In this document: positions 27,908 to 37,384 of the stretch, piece after piece | Layout of the letters: each line of letters begins with the position of its first letter | How positions within the stretch are numbered: the first letter of the stretch is position 1 | NCBI RefSeq assembly: GCF_012277075.1 | Contig: NZ_JAAXMT010000001.1 | Location: 20,229-84,228 of the forward strand | Direction of reading: 5' to 3' | DNA from: Streptococcus alactolyticus | GTDB taxonomy: Bacteria > Bacillota > Bacilli > Lactobacillales > Streptococcaceae | DNA length: 64,000 nucleotides | Program-made: the position numbers and the translations under genes | Notes under the pieces: model-generated | Told to the model about the DNA's origin: nothing | The model's input: the letters and a program-made list of their open reading frames with translations, nothing else | Databases searched by the model: none

Positions 27908-28004
27908 ACTGTCTACTGAAAATTCAGAAAAGTTGATTGAAAACAGAGCCAAAAGTGATATAATAGAAAAAATCTAAACTTTTCGACACTAAGGGGGATG
28001 ATTC

Positions 28005-29036
28005 ATGTCATTTAAAGCAACAAGTAAAAAAATCGATTTCGATGCGCTAAAGGAAGAATCTGCCTTAACTGGTGAGGCTTTGGCGAGAAAAGAAGCGCGT
28101 GACCACGAATTAGAAGCGATCATGAAAGGCGAAGATGACAGTGTTCTTTTGGTCATCGGTCCTTGCTCATCAGATAACGAAGAGGCTGTTCTCGAATACG
28201 CTCATCGTTTGGCAAAACTTCAAGAAGAAGTGAAAGACCGCGTCTTTATGGTGATGCGTGTCTATACTGCCAAACCACGTACCAATGGGGATGGCTATAA
28301 AGGCTTGATGCACCAACCTGATACATCAGAATCACCAAGCTTGATTAACGGTATCAAAGCGGTACGTAACTTGCACTACCGCGTGATTTCAGAAACAGGC
28401 TTGACAACTGCTGATGAAATGCTTTATCCTGAAAACCTTCCATTGGTGGATGACTTGGTGTCTTATATCGCGATTGGAGCACGCTCTGTTGAAGACCAAC
28501 AACACCGTTTTGTAGCATCTGGTATCGATGTTCCAACAGGAATGAAAAACCCAACATCTGGTAATTTGAACGTTATGTTCAACGGTATCTACGCTGCTCA
28601 AAACAAACAATCTTTCCTATTCAACGGTGAAGAAGTGGAAACGTCAGGAAATGCCATGGCACACGCTATTCTTCGAGGAGCAACCAACGAATACGGTAAA
28701 AACGTCCCAAATTATTACTATGACAATGTTCTTGAAACCATCGAACACTATGAAAAATTAGGGCTTAAAAACCCATTCATCGTGATTGACACAAACCATG
28801 ACAACTCAGGTAAGCAATATTTGGAACAAGTGCGTATTGTCCGTCAAACCCTAATCAATCGTGATTGGAATGCTAAAATTAAGCAATACGTGCGTGGTTT
28901 CATGATTGAATCTTATCTTGAAGATGGTCGTCAAGATACGCCAGAAATCTTCGGAAAATCAATCACCGACCCTTGTCTTGGTTGGGACAACACGGAACAA
29001 TTAATCCGTGAAATTTACGGCACATTAGGAGAATAA
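28005..29036 (+). CDS. DAHP synthase (first copy)
   Basis: A 343-residue class I 3-deoxy-D-arabino-heptulosonate-7-phosphate synthase, the first step of the shikimate pathway (phosphoenolpyruvate plus erythrose-4-phosphate). Conserved motifs are VIGPCSSDN, YTAKPRTNGDGYKG, KNPTSGN, DTNHDNSGKQ and the metal-binding end GKSITDPCLGW. SD AGGGGGA; a TATAAT at about 27958 gives the promoter. It is only two bases ahead of a close paralogue, so both are translated from one mRNA. Confidence 0.95.
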   Translation: MSFKATSKKIDFDALKEESALTGEALARKEARDHELEAIMKGEDDSVLLVIGPCSSDNEEAVLEYAHRLAKLQEEVKDRVFMVMRVYTAKPRTNGDGYKGLMHQPDTSESPSLINGIKAVRNLHYRVISETGLTTADEMLYPENLPLVDDLVSYIAIGARSVEDQQHRFVASGIDVPTGMKNPTSGNLNVMFNGIYAAQNKQSFLFNGEEVETSGNAMAHAILRGATNEYGKNVPNYYYDNVLETIEHYEKLGLKNPFIVIDTNHDNSGKQYLEQVRIVRQTLINRDWNAKIKQYVRGFMIESYLEDGRQDTPEIFGKSITDPCLGWDNTEQLIREIYGTLGE

Positions 29037-29038
29037 TT

Positions 29039-30094
29039 ATGGGAATACATCAAAAAAGTGCAACGCTTGACATTGCAAAAGTTAAGGCCATCTCAAAATT
29101 AGAAGGAGACTTTCTTGCAAAGAAAGAGGCGCGTGACGAGGAATTGGCTCGTATCATCAGAGGTGAAGATGAGCGCCTGCTTCTTGTGATTGGTCCTTGT
29201 TCGTCAGATAATGAAGAGGCTGTTTTGGAATACGCTCGCCGCCTGGCAAAATTGCAAGAAGAAGTTAAAGATAGCATCTTTATTGTGATGCGTGTTTATA
29301 CCGCTAAGCCACGTACTAATGGTGACGGCTATAAGGGCTTGATGCACCAGCCAGATACCTCAAAATTACCTGATTTGATTAATGGAGTGGCAGCCGTTCG
29401 TCACTTGCATTATCGCGTGATTACTGAAACAGGTTTGACTACGGCTGATGAAATGCTTTACCCTGCTAATTTACCGCTAGTAGATGATTTGGTTTCTTAC
29501 CACGCTATTGGGGCGCGTTCGGTTGAAGACCAAGAACACCGCTTTGTAGCATCAGGAATTGATGCGGCGACAGGTATGAAAAACCCAACGTCTGGTAACT
29601 TACAGGTTATGTTTAATGGTATTTATGCCGCGCAAAATGTGCAAAATTTCATTTACCAAAATGCTGAAGTGGAAACGGACGGCAATCCGTTAGCTCATGC
29701 TATCTTGCGCGGGGCAACCAACGAACACGGTGAAAATGAGCCAAATTATTACTACGATGATTTGCTCAAAGCGATCAGCTTGTACGAAAAAATGGGACTT
29801 CAAAATCCATTTATCGTGATTGACACCAACCACGACAATTCAGGGAAAAATTACCTAGAACAAGTGCGTATTGTTCGTCAAACCCTAATCAATCGAGATT
29901 GGAATGAGAAAATCAAAGCTTATGTGCGTGGATTCATGATTGAGTCTTACCTTGAGGACGGTCGTCAAGACACGCCAGAAGTCTTTGGAAAATCCATCAC
30001 TGACCCATGTTTGGGCTGGGATAAAACTGAACAATTAATCCGTGAAATTCATGAAACATTGCGACATGATTCCTATGAGGACTTGCTCTTCTAA
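29039..30094 (+). CDS. DAHP synthase (second copy)
   Basis: A 351-residue paralogue of the preceding gene, with the same motifs (VIGPCSSDN, TAKPRTNGDGYKG, KNPTSGN, DTNHDNSGKN) and a slightly longer C-terminus. Differences are spread through the protein but cluster at the N-terminus (MGIHQKSATLDIAKVKAI), the region that usually carries feedback control, so the two may respond to different aromatic amino acids. Paired copies here are normal for streptococci. Confidence 0.95.
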   Translation: MGIHQKSATLDIAKVKAISKLEGDFLAKKEARDEELARIIRGEDERLLLVIGPCSSDNEEAVLEYARRLAKLQEEVKDSIFIVMRVYTAKPRTNGDGYKGLMHQPDTSKLPDLINGVAAVRHLHYRVITETGLTTADEMLYPANLPLVDDLVSYHAIGARSVEDQEHRFVASGIDAATGMKNPTSGNLQVMFNGIYAAQNVQNFIYQNAEVETDGNPLAHAILRGATNEHGENEPNYYYDDLLKAISLYEKMGLQNPFIVIDTNHDNSGKNYLEQVRIVRQTLINRDWNEKIKAYVRGFMIESYLEDGRQDTPEVFGKSITDPCLGWDKTEQLIREIHETLRHDSYEDLLF

Positions 30095-30109
30095 TCACTA
30101 ACATATAAT

Positions 30110-30138
30110 GGAGCTGGGAATTTCTCTCAGCTCCTTAG
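30110..30138 (+). terminator. Terminator after the DAHP synthase pair
   Basis: GGAGCTGGGA (30110-30119) pairs with TCTCAGCTCC (30125-30134), with one G-U; a short T-rich tail follows. It may be leaky and let acpS-alr be read through. Confidence 0.6.
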
Positions 30139-30186
30139 TTTTGAGGAGAGTTAGCAGGTGCGGATAAGCTGAGGTAAGGGAGTCAC

Positions 30187-30549
30187 ATGATTATTGGGCA
30201 TGGTATTGATTTACAAGACATTTCCGCAATTCAACAAGCTTATGAGAAGAACCCCAAATTTGCTCAACGCATTTTAACAGAAGCGGAGTTTAGGCGCTTT
30301 TCAGAACATACCAACTTAAAACGCCAAATGGCCTTTTTGGCAGGGCGTTGGGCTGGAAAGGAAGCCTTTGCTAAGGCAATGGGAACGGGCATTGGAAAAC
30401 TGCGATTTCAGGATATCGAAATTTTAAATAATTCCCAAGGAGCGCCGGTGATTACCCGCTCTCCTTTTTCGGGAAGGACTTTTATTTCCATCTCTCACTC
30501 GGGAGATTATGCCCAAGCCAGTGTTATCTTAGAGGATGATTCTGGTTGA
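30187..30549 (+). CDS. acpS: Holo-[acyl-carrier-protein] synthase
   Basis: A 120-residue AcpS that transfers 4'-phosphopantetheine from CoA to acyl carrier protein. Mg2+-binding GIDLQDI at the start, [14 protein letters not shown], and SISHSGDYA match the family end to end. It stands in the conserved order secA, DAHP synthases, acpS, alr, recG. Confidence 0.95.
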   Translation: MIIGHGIDLQDISAIQQAYEKNPKFAQRILTEAEFRRFSEHTNLKRQMAFLAGRWAGKEAFAKAMGTGIGKLRFQDIEILNNSQGAPVITRSPFSGRTFISISHSGDYAQASVILEDDSG

Positions 30550-30609
30550 AAGGATTAAAAATCACACATTAGACGACTTCTCATAAATGATTATCTTTGG
30601 AGGAATGAC

Positions 30610-31716
30610 ATGATTTCGAGTTTACATAGACCGACTAAGGCATTAATTGATTTAGAAGCGATTTGCCAAAATATTGAAAGTGTGCAAGCTAATATCCCTC
30701 AAGGGAAGCAGACTTTTGCGGTGGTAAAGGCTAATGCTTATGGGCATGGGTCTAAGCAAGTGGCGCAGGCGATTTCGCATTTGGTGGATGGCTTTTGCGT
30801 GTCCAATATTGATGAAGCGCTGGAGTTGCGTGAAGCTGGCATTGACAAGACCATTTTGATTCTGGGAGTTATTATGCCAGAAGAAGTGGAAATAGCGCGC
30901 GAGCATCATTTGACCTTGACGGTGGCTAGTCAGGAATGGTTGGACATGGCCTTGGCGCAAGGCATTTCTTTGGCGGACTTGGATGTTCATTTGAAAGTCG
31001 ATTCTGGCATGGGTCGGATTGGTGTGAGAAGTCTGGATGAGGCAGAGCATTTGTTGGCGGATTTGAAAAAAGCTGGCGCTCATGTGGCAGGAATTTTCAC
31101 GCATTTTGCAACGGCTGATGAAGCTGACGACACTAAATTCAATCAACAGCTAGCCTTTTTCACAGACTTGATTACGCATTTGAGCGAAACGCCAGCCCTT
31201 GTTCACGCCAGCAATTCGGCAACGAGTCTGTGGCATAGCGAAACTATTTTTAACATGGTGCGTTTAGGCATTGTGATGTACGGCCTTAACCCAAGCGGTA
31301 CGGAATTAGCCTTGCCTTATCCGATCAAACCTGCTCTCAGCTTGGAATCTTCTTTGGTACATGTGAAGCAAATTTCAGCTGGTGATTCTGTTGGTTATGG
31401 GGCTACTTACGTGGCTCAAGGGGATGAATACATTGCGACGGTTCCGATTGGTTATGCAGATGGCTGGACCCGTGATTTGCAAGGCTTTTATGTGTTGGTC
31501 AATGGGGAATGGTGTGAAATCGTTGGGCGTGTGTCAATGGACCAAATCACTATTCGCTTGCCAGAAAAACTTCCAATTGGTACCAAGGTGACTTTGATTG
31601 GACAAGACGGCGACCAAGTTATCACTGCGACGGATTTAGCCCAAAAACGTGGCACCATCAATTATGAAGTGCTTTGTCTATTAAGTGACCGTGTGCCTCG
31701 TGTGTATTCAAAATAA
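30610..31716 (+). CDS. alr: Alanine racemase
   Basis: A 368-residue PLP enzyme making D-alanine for peptidoglycan and teichoic acids. The PLP lysine is in [11 protein letters not shown] and the catalytic tyrosine in [15 protein letters not shown] and RVSMDQ line the active site. SD TTGGAGGAA. It is 60 bases after acpS and followed by a terminator. Confidence 0.97.
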   Translation: MISSLHRPTKALIDLEAICQNIESVQANIPQGKQTFAVVKANAYGHGSKQVAQAISHLVDGFCVSNIDEALELREAGIDKTILILGVIMPEEVEIAREHHLTLTVASQEWLDMALAQGISLADLDVHLKVDSGMGRIGVRSLDEAEHLLADLKKAGAHVAGIFTHFATADEADDTKFNQQLAFFTDLITHLSETPALVHASNSATSLWHSETIFNMVRLGIVMYGLNPSGTELALPYPIKPALSLESSLVHVKQISAGDSVGYGATYVAQGDEYIATVPIGYADGWTRDLQGFYVLVNGEWCEIVGRVSMDQITIRLPEKLPIGTKVTLIGQDGDQVITATDLAQKRGTINYEVLCLLSDRVPRVYSK

Positions 31717-31720
31717 ATTG

Positions 31721-31766
31721 GATTCTACTTCGCTGTGACGAAAAAGCAGCGATTTAGAATCTCTTT
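31721..31766 (+). terminator. Terminator after alr
   Basis: GATTCTA (31721-31727) and CGCTG (31731-31735) pair with CAGCG (31747-31751) and TAGAATC (31755-31761); T run follows. Confidence 0.75.
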
Positions 31767-31794
31767 TTGCTATTAAGCAGCAAAGTGAGGTTTT

Positions 31795-33810
31795 ATGAAC
31801 TTACAATCACCCATTGTGGAAATAAAAGGTATCGGTGCCAAAACAGCCGAAAAATGCCAGCAATTAGGTATTTATACGATTGAGGACTTGTTGCTCTACT
31901 ACCCTTTTCGTTATGAGGATTTTAAAAGCAAACGCATTTCTGAGTTGGTTGACGGGGAGCGTTCGGTTATCGTCGGAACAGTTGTGACACCAGCGAACGT
32001 GCAGTATTATGGATATAAACGTAATCGCCTGTCCTTTAAAATTCGGCAGGGCGAAGCAGTTGTTGCTGTTTCTTTTTTCAATCAACCTTATTTAGCGGAT
32101 AAGGTGACCTTGGGCAGTGATATTGCTATTTTTGGAAAATGGGATGCCCTGAAAGCAACGGTGACTGGAATGAAAATTTTGGCTCAGGTCACAGATGATA
32201 TGCAACCTGTTTACCGCGTGGCTCAAGGCATTTCACAAAAAACACTGGTCAAGGCTATCCAGTCAGCCTTTGATATGGGGGCTTTGAATTGGTTACCTGA
32301 AAATCTCCCCCAAGTCCTTCTGGACAAATACCGTCTGTTAGGACGTGCTCAAGCCACCGCTGCCATGCATTTTCCAAAAGACATCGCCGAATACAAACAG
32401 GCCCTGCGCCGCATCAAGTTTGAGGAACTGTTTTATTTTCAGATGAATTTGCAGGTTCTAAAGGCGGATAATAAGGCAGAAAGCAACGGTCAGGTGATTG
32501 CCTATGATGCTCAAAAAGTGGCTGAAAAGATTGCTACTCTGCCATTTGCCTTGACAGGTGGGCAAAAACGCAGTTTGGAGGCCATTTTAGCCGATATGCG
32601 TTCAGGTGCTCACATGAATCGCCTTTTGCAAGGGGACGTGGGGTCAGGAAAGACTGTTGTGGCTAGTCTTGCCATGTATGCCGCCTACACCGCAGGTTTT
32701 CAGTCAGCCTTGATGGTGCCCACGGAAATTTTAGCGGAACAACATTTTGAAAGTTTGCGTCAATTGTTTCCAGACTTATCGATCGCGATTTTAACGTCAG
32801 GCATGAAGGCGGCTGCGAAAAAAACAGCCCTCGCGGCGTTGGCGGATGGCTCGATTGATATGGTCGTGGGAACACACGCCTTGATTCAAGACGCAGTGAC
32901 CTATCACCGCTTGGGTTTGGTTATTACAGATGAGCAGCACCGCTTTGGTGTCAATCAGCGTCGTATTTTCCGTGAAAAAGGCAATAACCCTGACGTTTTG
33001 ATGATGACCGCGACGCCTATTCCCAGAACGCTGGCTATTACGGCTTTTGGGGAAATGGACGTTTCCATTATTGATGAATTGCCTGCGGGGCGAAAGCCTA
33101 TTATCACACGTTGGGTCAAGCATGAGCAATTGCCTACTGTCTTGGATTGGATGAAAAAGGAGTTAGCCAAAGGTGCCCAAGCCTATGTGGTATCACCTCT
33201 CATTGAAGAATCTGAGGCCTTGGATTTGAAAAATGCAGTCGCTTTGCACGACGAATTGTCCCAATATTTCGCAGGAACTGCGACAGTTGCCCTCATGCAT
33301 GGTCGCATGAAAAACGAAGAAAAGGATGCTATCATGCAAGACTTCAAGCAGCAAAAAAGTCAGATTTTGGTGTCAACCACCGTCATTGAAGTTGGTGTCA
33401 ATGTGCCCAATGCAACTATCATGTTGATTATGGATGCTGACCGTTTTGGGCTTAGCCAATTGCACCAGCTACGCGGACGAGTGGGCCGTGGGGATAAGCA
33501 ATCTTATGCCATCTTAGTGGCCAATCCCAAAACAGACACAGGAAAAGAGCGCATGACAATCATGACAGAAACCACGGACGGTTTTGTATTAGCAGAAGCT
33601 GACCTCAAAATGCGCGGTTCAGGTGAAATCTTTGGCACTCGCCAATCAGGTATTCCCGAATTTCAAGTGGCGGATATCGTGGAAGATTATCCCATTTTAG
33701 AGGAAGCCAGACGGGTGGCAAGCCAGATTGTGGCGGAAGATAATTGGCAAAAAGACGCTAGGTGGCAGGTGATTTCCGACCATCTCAAAGACAAGGACAC
33801 CTTTGATTAA
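31795..33810 (+). CDS. recG: ATP-dependent DNA helicase RecG
   Basis: A 671-residue fork-reversal helicase. The wedge OB domain covers the first 150 residues (IKGIGAKTAEKCQQLGI start). Walker A is GDVGSGKTVVA, motif II DEQH, motif III TATPIPRT, motif VI QLRGRVGRG. The C-terminal TRG-like segment is intact. SD is weak (GAGG, five bases off). A CiaR-like promoter lies directly after the stop. Confidence 0.97.
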   Translation: MNLQSPIVEIKGIGAKTAEKCQQLGIYTIEDLLLYYPFRYEDFKSKRISELVDGERSVIVGTVVTPANVQYYGYKRNRLSFKIRQGEAVVAVSFFNQPYLADKVTLGSDIAIFGKWDALKATVTGMKILAQVTDDMQPVYRVAQGISQKTLVKAIQSAFDMGALNWLPENLPQVLLDKYRLLGRAQATAAMHFPKDIAEYKQALRRIKFEELFYFQMNLQVLKADNKAESNGQVIAYDAQKVAEKIATLPFALTGGQKRSLEAILADMRSGAHMNRLLQGDVGSGKTVVASLAMYAAYTAGFQSALMVPTEILAEQHFESLRQLFPDLSIAILTSGMKAAAKKTALAALADGSIDMVVGTHALIQDAVTYHRLGLVITDEQHRFGVNQRRIFREKGNNPDVLMMTATPIPRTLAITAFGEMDVSIIDELPAGRKPIITRWVKHEQLPTVLDWMKKELAKGAQAYVVSPLIEESEALDLKNAVALHDELSQYFAGTATVALMHGRMKNEEKDAIMQDFKQQKSQILVSTTVIEVGVNVPNATIMLIMDADRFGLSQLHQLRGRVGRGDKQSYAILVANPKTDTGKERMTIMTETTDGFVLAEADLKMRGSGEIFGTRQSGIPEFQVADIVEDYPILEEARRVASQIVAEDNWQKDARWQVISDHLKDKDTFD

Positions 33811-33827
33811 GCTTTGTGCAAGTTTTT

Positions 33828-33860
33828 TGCAAGCCATGCTTAAGTTTTTTCCCTTATAAT
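33828..33860 (+). promoter_or_regulatory. Second CiaR-like promoter
   Basis: TGCAAG (33828-33833), N5, CTTAAG (33839-33844), exactly 10 bp, TATAAT (33855-33860). The spacing equals that of csRNA promoters; three bases differ from TTTAAG across the two repeats. Confidence 0.5.
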
Positions 33861-33892
33861 AAAACCATCAAATGAAGTGAGGGGGAAGGCTT

Positions 33893-33964
33893 ATGACAGT
33901 AAGAGTCACTTATCACAAATATTTTGCTAAAACCATTCATCCTAGACCTGCTTACGGTCGGTGA
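33893..33964 (+). CDS. Possible 23-residue peptide
   Basis: ATG 33893 to TGA 33962-33964 encodes a basic, aromatic-rich peptide beginning MTVRVTYHKYFAKTIHP and ending RPAYGR. GAGGGGGAAGG (33879-33889) just upstream can act as an SD. No signal peptide or helix of membrane length is evident. It is the only frame in its transcript. Not recognised; it may be coding or a chance frame in an sRNA. Confidence 0.35.
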   Translation: MTVRVTYHKYFAKTIHPRPAYGR

Positions 33965-34050
33965 GTTGCTGACCTCTCCTTTTTGACATGACAAGGGCAG
34001 CGGAAAAACAACACCCATGATAAGACACCAAAGCCCATGGAATGGCAAAA

Positions 34051-34080
34051 AGCTCAGCTTGATTTAAGCTGAGCTTTTTT
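34051..34080. terminator. Bidirectional terminator between the short RNA and asparaginase
   Basis: AGCTCAGCTT (34051-34060), five-base loop, AAGCTGAGCT (34066-34075), with T on the right and A on the left. Confidence 0.92.
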
Positions 34081-34107
34081 GAGTGTCTTTTTGAAAAGAT
34101 AAGCGGC

Positions 34108-35070
34108 CTAACCTTCAATGTAGTCTTTGAGGGCTTGCCCTTTCAAACCAGCGTTTAGAGCGATAAGGAGTTTTAAGCGCGCTTTTTGAGCGTTTAATTC
34201 CTTGACAAACATAACCCCTGCTTGGGCGAGTTGGACGCCACCGCCTTCGTAGGCATAAACAGGCTCCGCAATCCCATTGAAACAACGTGATACCAAGACA
34301 ACTGGGACATCTTGCTCGATGAGGTGCACGATTTCTTGGGCAGCGCGTGGTGGCACATTACCAGCTCCCAAGGCTTCAATCACGACTCCACAAACATTGT
34401 CAGGGTTAAGGAAACTGATGATACCATCTCCCCCCATCCCTGCATAGGCCTTGACAATTGGCACAGTTCCTGAAATATCAGTCAAATCAAAGCGAACACG
34501 CGTATCGGCCATTTTAAAGAATACAATATCGTGTTTCATGATAATGCCAAGTGGGCCGTGGATAGGTGTTTGGAAGGTTGATACGTTGGTCGTGTGTGTC
34601 TTGGTCACGTATTTAGCAGCGTGAATTTCATCGTTCATCACGACCAGTACCCCCTTGCCAATAGCATCGTCATGGCTGGCTACACGAAGGGCGCTGAGGT
34701 AGTTGTACACCCCGTCACTTCCTAGTTCGTTTGACGAGCGCATGGCGCCTGTGATAACGATAGGAATATTAGGAATTTCCATGGTATCTAGGAAATAAGC
34801 CGTTTCTTCCAAGGTGTCTGTACCGTGGGTAATGACCACTCCGTCAAAATCCGCAGCTTTTTGCTTGATTTCTTGATAAAGCTGGAGCATGTGTTTAGGG
34901 GTGATGTGTGGGCTTGGGATATTAAAAAAATCAATTGCTGTCACTTCGATGTTATCAAGACTGACACCAATATGATTCATAGGATTATCCGTATCTGGTC
35001 GAACATTACCCGCTTGATCAGCATGCATGGAAATTGTACCGCCTGTGTGCAAGACAAGGATTTTTTTCAT
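34108..35070 (-). CDS. ansA: L-asparaginase, type I
   Basis: A 320-residue cytoplasmic asparaginase hydrolysing asparagine to aspartate and ammonia. The first nucleophile loop is LHTGGTISM and the second catalytic box THGTDTLEETAYF. There is no signal peptide, which separates it from the secreted type II enzymes. SD GGAAG lies before the ATG. Single-gene transcript ending at the shared terminator. Confidence 0.94.
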   Translation of the reverse strand: MKKILVLHTGGTISMHADQAGNVRPDTDNPMNHIGVSLDNIEVTAIDFFNIPSPHITPKHMLQLYQEIKQKAADFDGVVITHGTDTLEETAYFLDTMEIPNIPIVITGAMRSSNELGSDGVYNYLSALRVASHDDAIGKGVLVVMNDEIHAAKYVTKTHTTNVSTFQTPIHGPLGIIMKHDIVFFKMADTRVRFDLTDISGTVPIVKAYAGMGGDGIISFLNPDNVCGVVIEALGAGNVPPRAAQEIVHLIEQDVPVVLVSRCFNGIAEPVYAYEGGGVQLAQAGVMFVKELNAQKARLKLLIALNAGLKGQALKDYIEG

Positions 35071-35140
35071 TGTTCTAAAACTTCCTTCAAAAATGTGTTA
35101 TAATCTATTTTAACATAAAGATGGAGAGCGAGAAACTGAT

Positions 35141-36547
35141 TTGGCGATAAAAGCAGTCTTTTTTGATATTGATGGCACCCTGTTAAACGACCGAAAAAAC
35201 GTCCAACAATCCACAAAAAAAGCCATTAACAATTTAAAAGAACAAGGAATTTTTGTCGGCGTGGCAACAGGTCGGGGACCAAGTTTTGTGCAGCCTTACC
35301 TTGAAAATCTGGGCTTGGATTTTGCAGTGACTTATAATGGGCAGTATATTTTCACGCGTGATGTGGTGGTTTACCAAAATCCTTTGTCTGTGTCCACTGT
35401 TTACCGCATTATCCGTTATGCCAATGACAAGCGTCGCGAGATTTCTTTGGGGACAGCTTCGGGCTTGGTTGGCTCGCGTATTATTGACATGGGGACTAGC
35501 CGTTTTGGGCAAGTGGTGAGTTCGGTTGTTCCCAAGCAATGGGCAAAAGCAGTCGAGCGTAGTTTTAAACACCTCATTCGTCGTTTCAAACCGCAAAATG
35601 TCAATGGCTTGCTGACCTTGATGCGCCGGCCCATTTATCAGGTGGTTTTGATTGCGACCGAGGACGAAACGGAAAACATTCAGAACCGTTTTCCACAGAT
35701 TAAGGTAACGCGCAGCAGCCCTTATTCAGCGGATTTGATTTCTTACAACCAATCAAAAATACACGGCATTGAGCGTTTAGGCAAGCAATTTGGCTTTGAT
35801 TTGTCTGAGGTAATGGCCTTTGGCGATTCTGACAATGATAAGGAAATGCTATCGGGTGTTGGTATCGGTGTCGCGATGGGAAATGCGGAAGCTTCTCTCA
35901 AAGACATTGCCCATTACACCACAGAAACCAACAATAACGACGGTATCTCAAAAGCTTTGGCTCACTTTGGCTTGATTCATCTAGAGCAAGAAGAAAGTTT
36001 TGATAGCCAAGACGAAAACTTCAACAAGGTGAAAATGTTCCACAAGGTCATGGATGGCACAACCTGCGAAATGCCAAGAGTCTATGAAAATGAAGAGGCT
36101 AATCACCGTTCGGATTTCAAGGTCGAAGAAATCGTGGAATTTCTCTATGCGGCTAGTCATGGAGATGAGGCTATCTTTAACGATTCGCTGGTCAAATTGC
36201 ACGCGGCTATTGACAAGGCGGCACGCAAGGTAGAAAGCAAGGAACACCCTGAAACGCCTTTGGTTGGGCAAGTGGATGCCTTGACGGATTTGCTGTATTT
36301 GACCTATGGTTCATTTGTATTGATGGGTGTTGACCCTAAACCGTTATTTGACGCGGTTCATGAGGCTAATATGGGCAAAGTTTTCCCTGACGGCAAGGCG
36401 CATTTTGACCCTATCACTCATAAAATTTTAAAACCAGATGATTGGGAAGAACGTTTTGCACCAGAACCAACCATTCATCGGAAATTAAATCGACAAATTC
36501 AACACGCTTTTCAGCGCCAAAAAAATAACCAAGCTAAGACATCCTAA
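35141..36547 (+). CDS. Cof-type HAD phosphatase fused to a MazG/PRA-PH-like domain
   Basis: A 468-residue protein starting at TTG (35141) after SD GGAGAG; no in-frame ATG fits. Residues 1 to about 275 are a HAD-IIB phosphatase: FFDIDGTLLND, ATGRGPS, and AFGDSDNDKEM with metal aspartates. Residues about 300-445 read as an all-alpha NTP pyrophosphohydrolase: VDALTDLLYLTYGSFVLMG, then VHEANMGKVFPDG. Both halves hydrolyse phosphorylated small molecules, so the fusion may clean up sugar phosphates or nucleotides. The architecture recurs in streptococci. Substrate unknown. Confidence 0.85.
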   Translation: MAIKAVFFDIDGTLLNDRKNVQQSTKKAINNLKEQGIFVGVATGRGPSFVQPYLENLGLDFAVTYNGQYIFTRDVVVYQNPLSVSTVYRIIRYANDKRREISLGTASGLVGSRIIDMGTSRFGQVVSSVVPKQWAKAVERSFKHLIRRFKPQNVNGLLTLMRRPIYQVVLIATEDETENIQNRFPQIKVTRSSPYSADLISYNQSKIHGIERLGKQFGFDLSEVMAFGDSDNDKEMLSGVGIGVAMGNAEASLKDIAHYTTETNNNDGISKALAHFGLIHLEQEESFDSQDENFNKVKMFHKVMDGTTCEMPRVYENEEANHRSDFKVEEIVEFLYAASHGDEAIFNDSLVKLHAAIDKAARKVESKEHPETPLVGQVDALTDLLYLTYGSFVLMGVDPKPLFDAVHEANMGKVFPDGKAHFDPITHKILKPDDWEERFAPEPTIHRKLNRQIQHAFQRQKNNQAKTS

Positions 36548-36559
36548 GCTTGGTTTTTT
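36529..36559 (+). terminator. Terminator of the HAD fusion gene
   Basis: CCAAGCT (36529-36535) pairs with AGCTTGG (36547-36553), six T follow; the stem overlaps the stop codon. Confidence 0.8.
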
Positions 36560-36565
36560 CGTATG

Positions 36566-36594
36566 CAAAAAGACCTAGTCGCAAAAACTAGGCC
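36566..36594 (-). terminator. Terminator of the universal stress gene
   Basis: CCTAGT (36574-36579) pairs with ACTAGG (36587-36592); an A run at 36566-36570 gives U on the minus transcript. Confidence 0.75.
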
Positions 36595-36610
36595 GAGTTC
36601 AGTTGTCCTT

Positions 36611-37063
36611 TTAGAAAGTCTTTTGGCTATCACGCACGACCAACAAGTCCACTTTAGCATGGCGCATGATGTATTCTGATGATGAACCGATAAGCAAGCG
36701 TTCAAAGGTATTAAGACCAGTCGCCCCTACCATAATCAAATCCACCTTTTCTTTATCAGGAATATCACGCGCAAGAAGGGTCTTAGGATTACCAAATTCA
36801 ATGACTTGTTTGACTTTTTCAATCCCTCTTTCATGGGCTTTCTTTTCAAAACCTTCCAAAACACCCTTAGCTTCTTCTTCTAATTGTTCGTAGATGTAAG
36901 TGTCAAAGGTCGCAATGCTTTGTAGGGCACGTGTGTCAATGACGTGTGTCAAGATCAATTCAGCCTTGTTACGCAAAGCAACGTTTACCCCTTTTTCAAA
37001 AGCTAACTCAGATTCGTAAGAACCATCAACCGCAATCATAATTCGTTCATAATGTTGTGACAT
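36611..37063 (-). CDS. Universal stress protein (UspA family)
   Basis: A 150-residue single-domain Usp. The start MSQHYERIMIAVDGS is fixed by SD AAGGAGG; a longer frame upstream has no SD. The ATP-binding loop GATGLNTFERLLIGSSSEYIM, split here before SSSEY, follows the family G-2x-G-9x-G(S/T) pattern. It is divergent from an aminotransferase gene, as in other streptococci. A stress or nucleotide-sensing role is inferred from the family. Confidence 0.9.
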   Translation of the reverse strand: MSQHYERIMIAVDGSYESELAFEKGVNVALRNKAELILTHVIDTRALQSIATFDTYIYEQLEEEAKGVLEGFEKKAHERGIEKVKQVIEFGNPKTLLARDIPDKEKVDLIMVGATGLNTFERLLIGSSSEYIMRHAKVDLLVVRDSQKTF

Positions 37064-37384
37064 AACTGCCTCCTTAATTATGTTAACCAAAGAATAAAAA
37101 GATAACATTTCCCTCATTCCTATGAGATATAAAGTGATATGCAGGACAATAGGCACCTAAATGGCCTAAACTATGAATATCCTCACATTCATTATACTCC
37201 TTTTTATGTGAAATTGAAAACGTTTGAGTATTTTTCTGAATTCTTTTTATCTTAACAGAAAACCATTCAGAAAAAGCAGAGTTTATCAGAGCCTTTTTCA
37301 CACAAGAAAATTTACCTTTAGAATCGTTAGAGAATTGAAAATTTAAGGCGGAAAGTTTATAATATTGGCAACGAGGTAAATTCT
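37064..37384. promoter_or_regulatory. Divergent intergenic region, Usp / aminotransferase
   Basis: About 320 bases without a gene. Towards the aminotransferase: TTGAAA, 17 bp, TATAAT (about 37362). Towards the usp gene: TATAAT on the minus strand (37192-37197). TTGAAAACGTTTGA (37215-37228) resembles a cre site with mismatches, and ATTTTTCTGAATTCT (near 37231) is a poor CodY-like match. No further frame with an SD was found. Confidence 0.5.

Larger units (their letters stand above)
33867..34080 (+). ncRNA. Short transcript: csRNA-like RNA or small mRNA
   Basis: About 214 nt between the CiaR-like promoter and a strong terminator. It holds a 23-codon frame (next entry). Downstream, ACCTCTCCTTTTTGACAT (33972-33989) is complementary to an mRNA start carrying ATG and AAAAAGGAGAGGT, the anti-SD trait of csRNAs. 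It is longer than known csRNAs, so it may be dual-function or unrelated. Confidence 0.45.

Noticed and set aside
28005..30094. DAHP synthase pair as a novel duplication
   Set aside because: Adjacent paralogues at this place are the normal streptococcal arrangement.
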